Source: JBBDLF01 sp040879025 (GTDB taxonomy: Bacteria > Pseudomonadota > Gammaproteobacteria > Pseudomonadales > Pseudohongiellaceae). Taken from it: a stretch of DNA of 64,000 bases. A program made the translations under genes and the position numbers. Positions 35,415 to 43,414 of the stretch are shown here, in pieces. The stretch covers positions 1-64,000 of the forward strand of contig JBBDLF010000013.1 in assembly GCA_040879025.1 (NCBI GenBank), given 5' to 3'. The notes beneath the pieces were generated by a model. It was not told where the DNA came from. It saw only the letters and a program-made list of their open reading frames with translations, and searched no databases. The stretch's first letter is position 1. Each line of letters begins with the position of its first letter.

Positions 35415-35848
35415 TCAATTTCTCTTAAAGTATAATGTCTAACATACGTTAAAGGACAAATAGCCCCGTTGCCGGTCGATTTCTTCTGAAATCGCATCCC
35501 GCAGGGCTGATTTGTCGATGTATGTGGGTCCCGGAATGGATTCCGGTTGCACGATTGTGCATTCGATAGGTTACTCGAAGACAGTCCAGAGGCTTTTCAG
35601 AAACCGGGACTATGAAAGAGTAAAGGTGAAGACGGGGAAAGTCTCATATGCCGCAGGGTAAGTGCGGGGAATGACCTTGACGCTAAAGATAATGCACTGC
35701 CGGGGATGGTAAATCACCAACATATCGACATGTTATCACAACACGGGAGCAAAGTAGTGTATTTTTATGATTTACCGCCAAAAATCAACTACATGCCATT
35801 TCGACCCGGTCGTCCAGGAGGGGTTGCGCGTGGCTGGGATGGGTTTAG
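35415..35848. other. gene-free divergent region with stems
   Basis: Between divergent rhlE and the hybrid kinase. CGATTTC-TTCT-GAAATCG (35477-35494) is a perfect 7-bp hairpin, enclosed by AGCCC/GGGCT (35462-35466 and 35504-35508). It would lie in an rhlE leader if transcription starts further out. Nearer the kinase, GGTAAATCA (35708-35716) and TGATTTACC (35768-35776) are exact inverted copies 51 bp apart and could be operator half-sites. No coding frame is supported. Confidence 0.4.
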
Positions 35849-37945
35849 TTGACGCTTCGCTGGAAAATGCTGCTCGCCATCGGTGCGCTGACCCTCGCAA
35901 GCGTCATCACGGTATACGCAGTCGCCCGTGTCTCCGTTCTGCGTGGTTTCAGTGACTTGCAGGATGAACAGGTGTTTCTGCAACTGGATCAGGCCAAACG
36001 GGCCTTCCGGTCTCAAGTGGAAGAGCTTGACCGTATCGTTCTTGACTGGGCTATCGGGGACGACAGCTATGCCTTCGTGGAAAACCTTTCGACGGACTAC
36101 ATAAGTTCCAATCTCGTGGATCAGACCTTCAGTCAGTCGGGTCTGCGATTGCACGCTATCGTGTTTCTGAGCCGTACCGGCGCAGTCGTTTACGAAAAAG
36201 GCTTCAACATAGCCAGGAATGAACCCGCGCCGGTGCCGTCAGCTTTGACCGGTCATTATAATATTGAAGGACTGCTCCGGGAAGGAGGAGCAAGCGGTCT
36301 TATACGGCTGGGTTCGCAGCTCGCGCTGGTTGCCGCGAGACCCGTATTGGCGTCGGAGGAACAAGGGCCCTCTCGGGGAACCTTGTTAATGCTTCGCCTG
36401 CTTACCGATGAGGAAGTGGGACGACTCGCAATTCAGGAACATATGACGCTTACCATCGTGCCGAGCGAAGCGCGGGTGGCCGTTCCAGGCCGGGTGTCGA
36501 CGTCAAACAGCGGGGATGTGGTGTTGGGAGAATCCTGGTTGGCGGACATCTACGATGTTCCGGCGGCCTTGCTGCGGATAGCTGTCCCCGATCAGGTTAT
36601 GCAGCGCGGCGAGGTCACTCTCGTCACTCTGGCATGGGCAGTCGGACTTAGCGGGGCTCTGCTCGCTTTCGTGGCGGCGGCTATCGTCGAGCTCACCGTC
36701 ATACGACGCATTTCAATTCTGCACCATAACGTTGGCAATATTTCCTCCGGCTCCAACCAGCAAGTCATAGTCTCCGGCCAGGATGAACTGGGCTCTCTAT
36801 CACGGCAGATAGACAGCATGATCAGGCGACTGCGTCGGATGGAAGAACAGCGCGTACAGTCAGAGCGCCTGGGTGTGGCGGGCGAATTGGCTGCGGGCGT
36901 GAGTCATAACCTCAATAATATGCTCAATGGCATAGTCGGCCCCGCTGACATGTTGGCACGGTCCCTGTCGGGATCTCGCGAAACCAAGCTGCTGGATATC
37001 ATTCGACGATCCGCGGCGCGTGCGACCCGCCTAGTGGAACAGCTCAATCAGGTAACCCGGCCTCACCAGAAAACGGGCATTGTTCCAGTTGATGTGAACC
37101 GGGCGGTGCGCGAGGCCATCCAGATTTCCCGTCCGCGCTGGCATGATGAAGCAGTGGCGCGGGGCATTGGAATAGCGCTTGATGAGCACCTCGAAACCGT
37201 ACCGTTGGTTAACGCTAACGAGGGTGCCCTGGTTGATGTTCTTATCAACCTTGTGTTTAACGCAGTTGATGCGATGCCGCAAGGTGGGACTGTTTCCGTC
37301 CGAACCACCCAGAAGGACGGGCGTGTCATGCTTGCCGTGGCGGACACCGGTGAGGGGATGACTGAAGGTATACGGATGCGAGCGTTTGAGCCGTTTTTTT
37401 CGACCAGGATGACCGTTGGCTCCGGACTTGGCCTGGCTACGGTAAAAGCTGCGGTGGAAGGCTGGCGAGGAGAGATATTTCTGAACAGCAAGCCTGGTCA
37501 AGGCACAGAGGTTTGCGTAACTTTGCCCGTTTCCACCGGTAAAATAGTCAGCCAACCACGGATTCGCCCGGTAACCGCGGGCAGGAAATGGCGAGTACTG
37601 ATTGCAGAGGATGACGATGATGTTCGGTCGACCCTGCAACTGATGCTTCCGCATTGTGATGTGGTTGTCGCGAACAGCGGCAAGGAGGCGATTGCCCTGC
37701 TGAGCCGGCAAAAATTCGACGTGGCCCTGGTTGATCTGGGAATGCCGGATCTGCCGGGAGACATCGTTGCGGAGCGGGCCAAGCGCTGCCAACCTGGCAT
37801 AGTGACAATACTTGTCACTGGCTGGGCGATTCCGCCGACAGACCCGCGACTGTGTAATTTTGACCGGAACATAACCAAACCTGTCCGTTGCCCCGAAGAA
37901 CTTCTAAGCACCATGGAAGAGGCGCTTGGGGAAAAGCGCCGGTAG
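35849..37945 (+). CDS. hybrid sensor histidine kinase with CHASE4 sensor and C-terminal receiver
   Basis: A 698-residue protein. TM1 at about 7-26; periplasmic CHASE4-like domain 35-240 (DRIVLDWAIGDDSYAFVEN); TM2 about 250-280; HAMP-like linker; phosphoacceptor His353 in GVSHNLNNMLNGI. The ATPase domain has NLVFNAVDAMP, DTGEGM and GSGLGLATVK. The receiver domain (about 575-698) has acceptor Asp629 (VDLGMPD) and the EDDDD acidic pocket. The His box has Asn where most kinases have Glu or Asp. No separate response regulator is adjacent. Start TTG 35849 or ATG 35867 are both possible. Confidence 0.88.
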   Translation: MTLRWKMLLAIGALTLASVITVYAVARVSVLRGFSDLQDEQVFLQLDQAKRAFRSQVEELDRIVLDWAIGDDSYAFVENLSTDYISSNLVDQTFSQSGLRLHAIVFLSRTGAVVYEKGFNIARNEPAPVPSALTGHYNIEGLLREGGASGLIRLGSQLALVAARPVLASEEQGPSRGTLLMLRLLTDEEVGRLAIQEHMTLTIVPSEARVAVPGRVSTSNSGDVVLGESWLADIYDVPAALLRIAVPDQVMQRGEVTLVTLAWAVGLSGALLAFVAAAIVELTVIRRISILHHNVGNISSGSNQQVIVSGQDELGSLSRQIDSMIRRLRRMEEQRVQSERLGVAGELAAGVSHNLNNMLNGIVGPADMLARSLSGSRETKLLDIIRRSAARATRLVEQLNQVTRPHQKTGIVPVDVNRAVREAIQISRPRWHDEAVARGIGIALDEHLETVPLVNANEGALVDVLINLVFNAVDAMPQGGTVSVRTTQKDGRVMLAVADTGEGMTEGIRMRAFEPFFSTRMTVGSGLGLATVKAAVEGWRGEIFLNSKPGQGTEVCVTLPVSTGKIVSQPRIRPVTAGRKWRVLIAEDDDDVRSTLQLMLPHCDVVVANSGKEAIALLSRQKFDVALVDLGMPDLPGDIVAERAKRCQPGIVTILVTGWAIPPTDPRLCNFDRNITKPVRCPEELLSTMEEALGEKRR

Positions 37946-38029
37946 ACCTTGGCAGGCCTACCGGATAAGTTCAATCAGTACCGCAGAGTGGAAACCGGTT
38001 CACGTTCCCCGGTTGGGTTGCCACCCGAT

Positions 38030-38239
38030 TTACAGTGCGATGATGTTCTCCGCCTGCGGGCCTTTCTGGCCCTGGGTTATGGTGAATTCTACTTGTTGTC
38101 CTTCATAAAGTGTTTTGAAACCGGAGCCGGTGATGGCGCTAAAATGAGCGAAGACATCTGGACCTGATTCTCGCTCAATAAATCCGAAACCTCTGGATTC
38201 ATTGAACCATTTTACTTTTCCGGTAATTGCTTCTGGCAT
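38030..38239 (-). CDS. cold-shock protein, CspA family
   Basis: A 69-residue single cold-shock domain with RNP1 (SRGFGFI) and RNP2 (DVFAHFS) and the usual KWFNE start. It is a single-strand nucleic-acid-binding chaperone. ATG 38239 has AGGA upstream and gives exactly the family length; the longer open frame is spurious. It lies opposite to and downstream of the hybrid kinase gene. Confidence 0.95.
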   Translation of the reverse strand: MPEAITGKVKWFNESRGFGFIERESGPDVFAHFSAITGSGFKTLYEGQQVEFTITQGQKGPQAENIIAL

Positions 38240-38440
38240 AATTTTTTTCCTGTGGTTGTGAGTCGGTTGTCTGTGCTGGCTAACACATTCCCTGTGTACA
38301 CTACTTAAAACCTCCCTGTTATGATTTGACCTTATGCGGGCGATGACCATTGCCGGCTTTTACCTTCCCCGGGGAAAATCGTTGGCGTATTCAGGTAGTT
38401 CATTGCCATCTCTTGCCGTCGCGTTATCCGCTGGTTGGAA

Positions 38441-38479
38441 CACAGGGCAGAGACACAGGGCAGAGACACAGGGCAGAGG
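38441..38479. repeat. tandem repeat, three 13-bp units
   Basis: CACAGGGCAGAGA occurs three times head to tail, with the last copy ending in G instead of A. It lies between the cold-shock gene and the 3' end of the next minus-strand gene, in non-coding DNA. Confidence 0.9.
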
Positions 38480-38514
38480 CCGGATGTTTCCGGCCCCACT
38501 GAGATGTCGGCTCC

Positions 38515-39060
38515 CTAGCTGACCTCAGGTTCGATATTATCCTCATCCAGTGTGAAGCTGACGGCTTCCTGATCATTAACCCAGACGGTGTATTCGCCTG
38601 CGGCAAGATTGGTAGTGTTGACAGTGACTACAATGACTCCCTCGGTCAGAACCTGGGCGCAGGCAATACCTTCGGGTGGTTCCTCATTCGCGATCAGCAC
38701 GAAGATTTCCTCTTCGATGCGCTGTTGGTGAACGGTGGCATTTCGGCACGCGTCCGGAAAAACCGCGGCAATGGTCAGGGTGACTATCACGGGGAAGTCG
38801 TCGGACACATTGACTTCGACATCCTCGATTTCAGTCAGGTCGGCCTCGACGCCGCCGGTGATCGCAAGGTTACCGTCGCCATTGTCTTCCAGGATTACAT
38901 CCCGATACAGTATGTTGTTTTCGGCATCGATCACCGCGGGCAATTCGGCTTGACCGCCCCGATAGACAGGTGTGTCCTGGGCAAATGTCGATCCGGCAAA
39001 GACGATTGCGGAAGTGGCTATTGTGCCGGTGAAATACTTCTGAAAATTTCTGAAGAACAT
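38515..39060 (-). CDS. secreted acidic protein of unknown function
   Basis: A 181-residue exported protein. The signal peptide ends GSTFAQ (residue 28). The mature part is rich in Asp/Glu and Val and reads like an immunoglobulin-like beta sandwich (VIVTLTIAAVFPDACRNATVHQQRI, AGEYTVWVNDQEAVSFTLD). Two Cys (in DACRN and IACAQ) could form a disulfide. GGAGCTGAC precedes the ATG. No family recognised. Confidence 0.65.
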   Translation of the reverse strand: MFFRNFQKYFTGTIATSAIVFAGSTFAQDTPVYRGGQAELPAVIDAENNILYRDVILEDNGDGNLAITGGVEADLTEIEDVEVNVSDDFPVIVTLTIAAVFPDACRNATVHQQRIEEEIFVLIANEEPPEGIACAQVLTEGVIVVTVNTTNLAAGEYTVWVNDQEAVSFTLDEDNIEPEVS

Positions 39061-39239
39061 GTCAGCTCCTTGACGGTAGAATTAATAAGAATCGATACAG
39101 TAGCCTATAAATTCGGTGAACTGAAGACTCGAGAAAGAGTTTTACATTGCTCAGGCACTTCCTCTGCGTGATTTCAGTTGAAAGGCAGCAAATATTTGCC
39201 TAAGCTACGGTAAATTCTTGCCTTTCAAAGGCTTGCAAT

Positions 39240-40232
39240 ATGAACAGCTCATCAAGAAGTCTGTCCTTTACCGTGATCGCATGCCTGTTGCTGTCCGCCT
39301 GCGTTGTCAACGGCCCCGATGCGAACCAACGTGAGATTGCCTGGAATCCAACGCACTTTCTCTTCGACAGCTATTTCCTTGAATCGGGTCCGGCCACCAC
39401 CCTGGAAAACGGTCCTTTTCTGACTCTGCCCGAGAGCAACGTGACTGGTGTGGTTGAGCGTGACAGCCGTCCGGTGTTTCAACGATCGGCTACCGGTGGC
39501 CCCCGGTTGGAAACCGTCTATGGTGACAAAGGATATATAGAACGGATCATTACCGGTGGTCAGCAACTGGAATACCGCTATGTCATGGATATCAATCCGG
39601 CCATTGTCAGCATTCCGGCTCACAGGGAAATCGTCGACGATAATCAGGTATTATCCCTTTTTTACAGCAACAAGAGCATGCAGGCGCTGCTGGCCGGTGA
39701 TATCAGCGTTGCCTACGCCTATACACGCGAGGCAATACTCACTGATGCGACATCGGCGATTGCCTGGAACAACCTTGGCGTACTTTATTCCCGAATAGAC
39801 CGGCTTGAGGCGGCGGGCGACGCCTACCGGAAGGCTATTGAGCTTGATGAGGCTGCGTATTCCGCCAAGAGCAACCTGGCCCGCGTTTATCGCCGCCAGG
39901 GCCGGCTTGCGGAATCGTTAGCGCTGGAAGCCACAGTGCAGGACTATGTTAACGAGAACCCTTATTACCACCAGTCTCTGGCGGAAGCCCGACTGGCGGA
40001 AGGGGACTACCAGAGGGCTCGCACTCATCTTGAGGACGCGGTTTCCCGCAAGCACAATGAATTCGCATTCCATCACGAACTGGCAATCATCAATCAGAAG
40101 CTGGGCCACACCGACCAGGTAATCGAAAACCTGACCCACGCCCGGCGTCACGCCCGGGGTGCGGAACGCGCCCGCTTTTCCGGAAAGCTGAAGGCATTGC
40201 AGGAAATACAGGAGCTACAGGCTTCACCGTAG
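39240..40232 (+). CDS. TPR-repeat lipoprotein
   Basis: A 330-residue lipoprotein. The lipobox LSAC predicts a lipidated Cys21. An N-terminal papain-like or unknown domain covers about 30-135. Tetratricopeptide repeats start near 165 (SAIAWNNLGVLYSRIDRLEAAGDAYRKAIELD) and continue through about 310. It may scaffold an envelope complex. The next gene on the same strand also has a signal peptide and helical repeats, which suggests a functional pair. Confidence 0.75.
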   Translation: MNSSSRSLSFTVIACLLLSACVVNGPDANQREIAWNPTHFLFDSYFLESGPATTLENGPFLTLPESNVTGVVERDSRPVFQRSATGGPRLETVYGDKGYIERIITGGQQLEYRYVMDINPAIVSIPAHREIVDDNQVLSLFYSNKSMQALLAGDISVAYAYTREAILTDATSAIAWNNLGVLYSRIDRLEAAGDAYRKAIELDEAAYSAKSNLARVYRRQGRLAESLALEATVQDYVNENPYYHQSLAEARLAEGDYQRARTHLEDAVSRKHNEFAFHHELAIINQKLGHTDQVIENLTHARRHARGAERARFSGKLKALQEIQELQASP

Positions 40233-40337
40233 GAATATTCCGGTCTGATTACGGAAATCATTGAAAAAGACTTCCTGTTTACACGTTCTTATTCTTTTTA
40301 GGATTTGCGAACTACCATAATAACAAGGAGTCTGAAA

Positions 40338-41705
40338 ATGCGGTGCAAGCGCCTGGTTGGGGGGCTACGCGAAGGGTGGAGGTTGCTGCCGGGAATATCA
40401 GTCGCGCCGGCTGCGACGACCATGATCTGCGCCCTCCTGGTCCTCCCCGCCAGCGCCCAGATTACTTCCATCCCGGATAGTTGGGTCAACAACTACGATC
40501 ACGCCCGGATAGAATCCTTGTTGGAGATCGGGCAGGAACTGCAGGAAAACCACGACTACGACGGCGCCGAGGCCGAATTTGACCAGGCCCTGCAACTCAG
40601 CCGCGTCAGTGAAGGTCTGTACAATCCCCGGCAGTTTGACATTGTAGGACGGTTGCTGGAAGTGTTGATGCTCCAGGAAAACTGGCCCGAGTTTGATCAG
40701 CAGCTGGCGTATCTGGAAGCGCTGAGTCAACAAAACTATGGTAATGACAGGCCGGCAATGATTGACGCCGTCGATGAAACCGCCCGCTGGTACAGGGCGG
40801 CCGCGGTCAGAGTCAATGACAGCCGTGGCAATTGGTATCTTATTCGAGCCAAACATCTCAACTGGATTGCTGTTACGCTCGCTGAACGGGAGTACGGCCG
40901 CGACGATTCACGTCTGGCGCCGTTGCTGTATCAGGTAGTTCTGGACCATTACTACCAATCAGTGTCAAACCAGCGCCGGGGCATGACCAGCTACGAGTAC
41001 CGGACCCTGTCCAAGACGCCGATTGACGGCTGGTCGCAAACGAGGTACGAAAGTGTGAAAAACAGCTATCGTATCGGCAAGGAAGTTCTGCAACGCATAC
41101 GCGGCATATATGCTTCCACCGGGGAAGCGACGGTTACCGATGCATTGTTGCTGATGCAACTGGCCGACTGGGAACTGCTGTTCGGGTACGGGGACCGCGC
41201 CCTGCAACTTTATGCCGATGTTCACGAGGAACTGGTTCTCGCCGGTGTGGATCAGGCTGACATTGATGCCTATTTCATGCGCACGACCATCCTTCCAGAG
41301 CCTGTGCTTGTCACCGAACTGCCGGATGCGGCGGATAAGGGACAAAGCCCCGTCAGATTGACCGGTTGGTCCAAATCCTATCCGGGCGCCGTCAGGCCCC
41401 AGGCGCAAACTGCGTTGTTCCGTTCCGTCGCCACGCCGGATAACGCGATCAGACTGCGCCTGGAGATAACCGCCAATTACCAAAGTTCGAGTCAAATACG
41501 ACGATGGTTCACTGATTTCGAATATTCCATTGCCAGTATATCCACGCTCGACGATAATGCGGGCGGCGATGTCTTGTTGAGGCAGGCTTACGAGGAAGTG
41601 GCCGAGTTTAATTTCCGTCCGCGTTTTTCCGGTGGAAAACTCGTTCCTGCGGAAAGCGTGATTCTTGAATATACCCCTGCCGGGCTTTATTCAGAGGCGC
41701 GCTAG
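40338..41705 (+). CDS. secreted helical-repeat protein with TonB-C-like end
   Basis: A 455-residue exported protein. The signal peptide (after a basic stretch) ends PASAQI near residue 41. A TPR-like helical region follows from about 50 to 300 (ENHDYDGAEAEFDQALQLSR). The last 100 residues, ending EFNFRPRFSGGKLVPAESVILEY, resemble the C-terminal domain of TonB energy transducers. AAGGAG precedes ATG 40338. The stop codon TAG lies in the left arm of an inverted-repeat element, so the native 3' end may have been changed. Function unknown. Confidence 0.7.
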   Translation: MRCKRLVGGLREGWRLLPGISVAPAATTMICALLVLPASAQITSIPDSWVNNYDHARIESLLEIGQELQENHDYDGAEAEFDQALQLSRVSEGLYNPRQFDIVGRLLEVLMLQENWPEFDQQLAYLEALSQQNYGNDRPAMIDAVDETARWYRAAAVRVNDSRGNWYLIRAKHLNWIAVTLAEREYGRDDSRLAPLLYQVVLDHYYQSVSNQRRGMTSYEYRTLSKTPIDGWSQTRYESVKNSYRIGKEVLQRIRGIYASTGEATVTDALLLMQLADWELLFGYGDRALQLYADVHEELVLAGVDQADIDAYFMRTTILPEPVLVTELPDAADKGQSPVRLTGWSKSYPGAVRPQAQTALFRSVATPDNAIRLRLEITANYQSSSQIRRWFTDFEYSIASISTLDDNAGGDVLLRQAYEEVAEFNFRPRFSGGKLVPAESVILEYTPAGLYSEAR

Positions 41706-41782
41706 CCCGGACTATTCATGAACCGCCGTAGCGAGGGCATCTCGGCGTCCGCAGTAGGTGGTTCATGAATAGTCCGGGCTAG
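41702..41782. repeat. 81-bp element with perfect 22-bp inverted repeats
   Basis: CTAGCCCGGACTATTCATGAAC at 41702-41723 and its exact complement at 41761-41782 enclose 37 bp. The size and form suit a small MITE- or REP-like mobile repeat. It begins inside the last codons of the upstream gene and provides its TAG. As RNA it would also be a very strong hairpin and could end transcription. Confidence 0.85.
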
Positions 41783-41823
41783 GTTCCCTGGTTTGTTTTA
41801 TAGCGTTGTATTCTGGAAATCGT

Positions 41824-42090
41824 ATGCTGAATTTTTTTCTGGCAATAATGGTGGCCGCAATATTGACAGCCTGTGCAGTCCCTGAGGACGGAGACGAGCG
41901 GTCCCGACCGCGTTTGCCCACGGATGCGGAAGTGGAACAGCACAATGCACAGGTTCCTCCCGAGGAACGCATCATATGTCGGGATGAGACTAAAATTGGA
42001 ACCAATATTCCACGCCGCGTATGCCGTTATATACGTGATGTGGAAGAAACTTCAGATTTCCATCGCGAGCAACTGAGACGGGCTCTTTAA
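41824..42090 (+). CDS. small lipoprotein
   Basis: An 88-residue protein. The lipobox LTAC gives lipidated Cys17. The mature part is short and charged, with two Cys in ICRDETKIGTNIPRRVCRY, which likely form a disulfide. I recognise this as a small periplasmic family of unknown role with an RxCR...VCR pattern. ATG 41824 fits the signal; the upstream frame is short. Its end overlaps the next convergent gene by 4 bp. Confidence 0.65.
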   Translation: MLNFFLAIMVAAILTACAVPEDGDERSRPRLPTDAEVEQHNAQVPPEERIICRDETKIGTNIPRRVCRYIRDVEETSDFHREQLRRAL

Positions 42091-42545
42091 ACCTGACCCG
42101 CAGGATCGCTTCCTGCGGCGCTGGCGTATGCCTTCTCCAGTCTTTCCCGCAATTCCGTCAGGTCATAACCAGCCTTTTGAGCGACCGCGAGAAGTTGTCC
42201 GGGCTCCGTTCCCTGTTCGGCCTGACTGAGAGCCCACAGGTGAGTGGACCGGGTACCGGTACGGCAGTAGGCAAGCACGGGCGACGGCAATTCTCGAAGA
42301 GTTTTGCCAAATGCAGCAACATCGATGTCGCTGATCTTGCCCGATACCACGGGTACGTTTCCGGTGGCTATACCATGTACTGAAGCGGCCTGCCGAATGG
42401 CTTCGAAAGCGGGCTGATCGGGCGCTTCCGCATCGGGCCGGTTACAGATGATGGACTTGAAACCCTGTGATGCCAGTTCTTTAACATCAGCCGGTGCAAT
42501 CTGTTCCGCTACTGAGATGTCATCTGTTACAGATTTAATTTTCAT
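42087..42545 (-). CDS. DUF442/TIGR01244 phosphatase-rhodanese-like protein
   Basis: A 152-residue protein of the Blh-like family (beta-lactamase hydrolase-like N-terminal domain). The dual-specificity-phosphatase-type loop is YCRTGTRS, with nucleophile Cys and Arg present, near residue 93. An early GFKSIICNRPDAEAPDQP segment is typical. The family is linked to sulfide oxidation or sulfur transfer. GGAGG precedes the ATG. Confidence 0.88.
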   Translation of the reverse strand: MKIKSVTDDISVAEQIAPADVKELASQGFKSIICNRPDAEAPDQPAFEAIRQAASVHGIATGNVPVVSGKISDIDVAAFGKTLRELPSPVLAYCRTGTRSTHLWALSQAEQGTEPGQLLAVAQKAGYDLTELRERLEKAYASAAGSDPAGQV

Positions 42546-42634
42546 TAACCCTCCAATGCAGGCGACGCGACGGGCCTTGCTACACTTAACTGTTACCCAA
42601 GAGCCAAGTGGTCTCCGGCCTATTTGTCCGTCAC

Positions 42635-42648
42635 TTGATATAAGTCAT
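42635..42648. promoter_or_regulatory. possible FNR/ANR-type site
   Basis: TTGAT-ATAA-GTCAT matches the FNR/ANR pattern TTGAT-N4-(A/G)TCAA at nine of ten defined bases. It lies about 90 bp before the DUF442 gene and 175 bp before the next plus-strand gene. A single-site match by eye; chance is possible. Confidence 0.3.
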
Positions 42649-42823
42649 GTGCGCAGGGAAAAGCCGTCAGGCTGCGATGCCAGATACTGGCGGTTCCCGT
42701 ATTCCCTCTGTCATTATGCCACGATATCATTCAATTCAGGGCTTGCTGCAGTATTGCTGTGACCACAGGAATGTGGTGGGCAATCGCTTGAAGTAGATTC
42801 ACTCGGCAACCGGGGCACAGACT

Positions 42824-43375
42824 ATGAAAAAGGACGAGCACAAAGAAAAGGTTCGGGAGGCGGTGGGTATTTTCTTTGACGCCGATACCCTCGAACGGAC
42901 CATAGGCGACCTGAAGGCCGCCGGCTTCAAAACTGAGGAAATCGGTTTACTGGCCGGTAAGGATACGGTGAAAGAGCAACTGGGGCACGTGTATCAGGAA
43001 GTGGATCAAACAGGCCCGGACGCCCCTCACATGGCTTTTGTCGCGAGGGAATCGGTCAATAACACAACCCATGCCTATCTGGGTTCAACCTATTTCATTG
43101 GCGCGGTCGCCGCAGGCGGTGCCGCCGTGGCGACCGCGGGTATTTTGGGTGGCGCGATGATGGCCGCTCTGGCGTCTGTGGCCACTGCCGGGGGTGTTGG
43201 CGCGATAGTGGCTAAAATCATAAGCAAGAGCGACGCCGACACACTGGAAGAGCAGGTTGATGAAGGCCACCTATTGCTGTTTGTCCGCACCATGGATGAA
43301 ACGGCTGAAAAGAAAGCTCTGGAAATCCTGGCGCGGGACGCGGCGCTCGACCCAAAAATCTACACCGTGGAGTGA
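42824..43375 (+). CDS. glycine-rich transmembrane stress-type protein, unknown
   Basis: A 183-residue protein in three parts. First, an N-terminal domain like the general-stress 17M fold (VGIFFDADTLERTIGDLKAAGFKTEEIGLLAG). Second, a hydrophobic, Gly/Ala-rich region at about 88-135 that could span the membrane twice. Third, a short alpha/beta end (EGHLLLFVRTMDETAEKKALEIL). This layout is common in proteobacterial DUF1269-like proteins. Monocistronic; function unknown. Confidence 0.65.
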   Translation: MKKDEHKEKVREAVGIFFDADTLERTIGDLKAAGFKTEEIGLLAGKDTVKEQLGHVYQEVDQTGPDAPHMAFVARESVNNTTHAYLGSTYFIGAVAAGGAAVATAGILGGAMMAALASVATAGGVGAIVAKIISKSDADTLEEQVDEGHLLLFVRTMDETAEKKALEILARDAALDPKIYTVE

Positions 43376-43414
43376 ACCCGGTTCGGAACATTTTTCGAGC
43401 TACCAGTCATTCTC

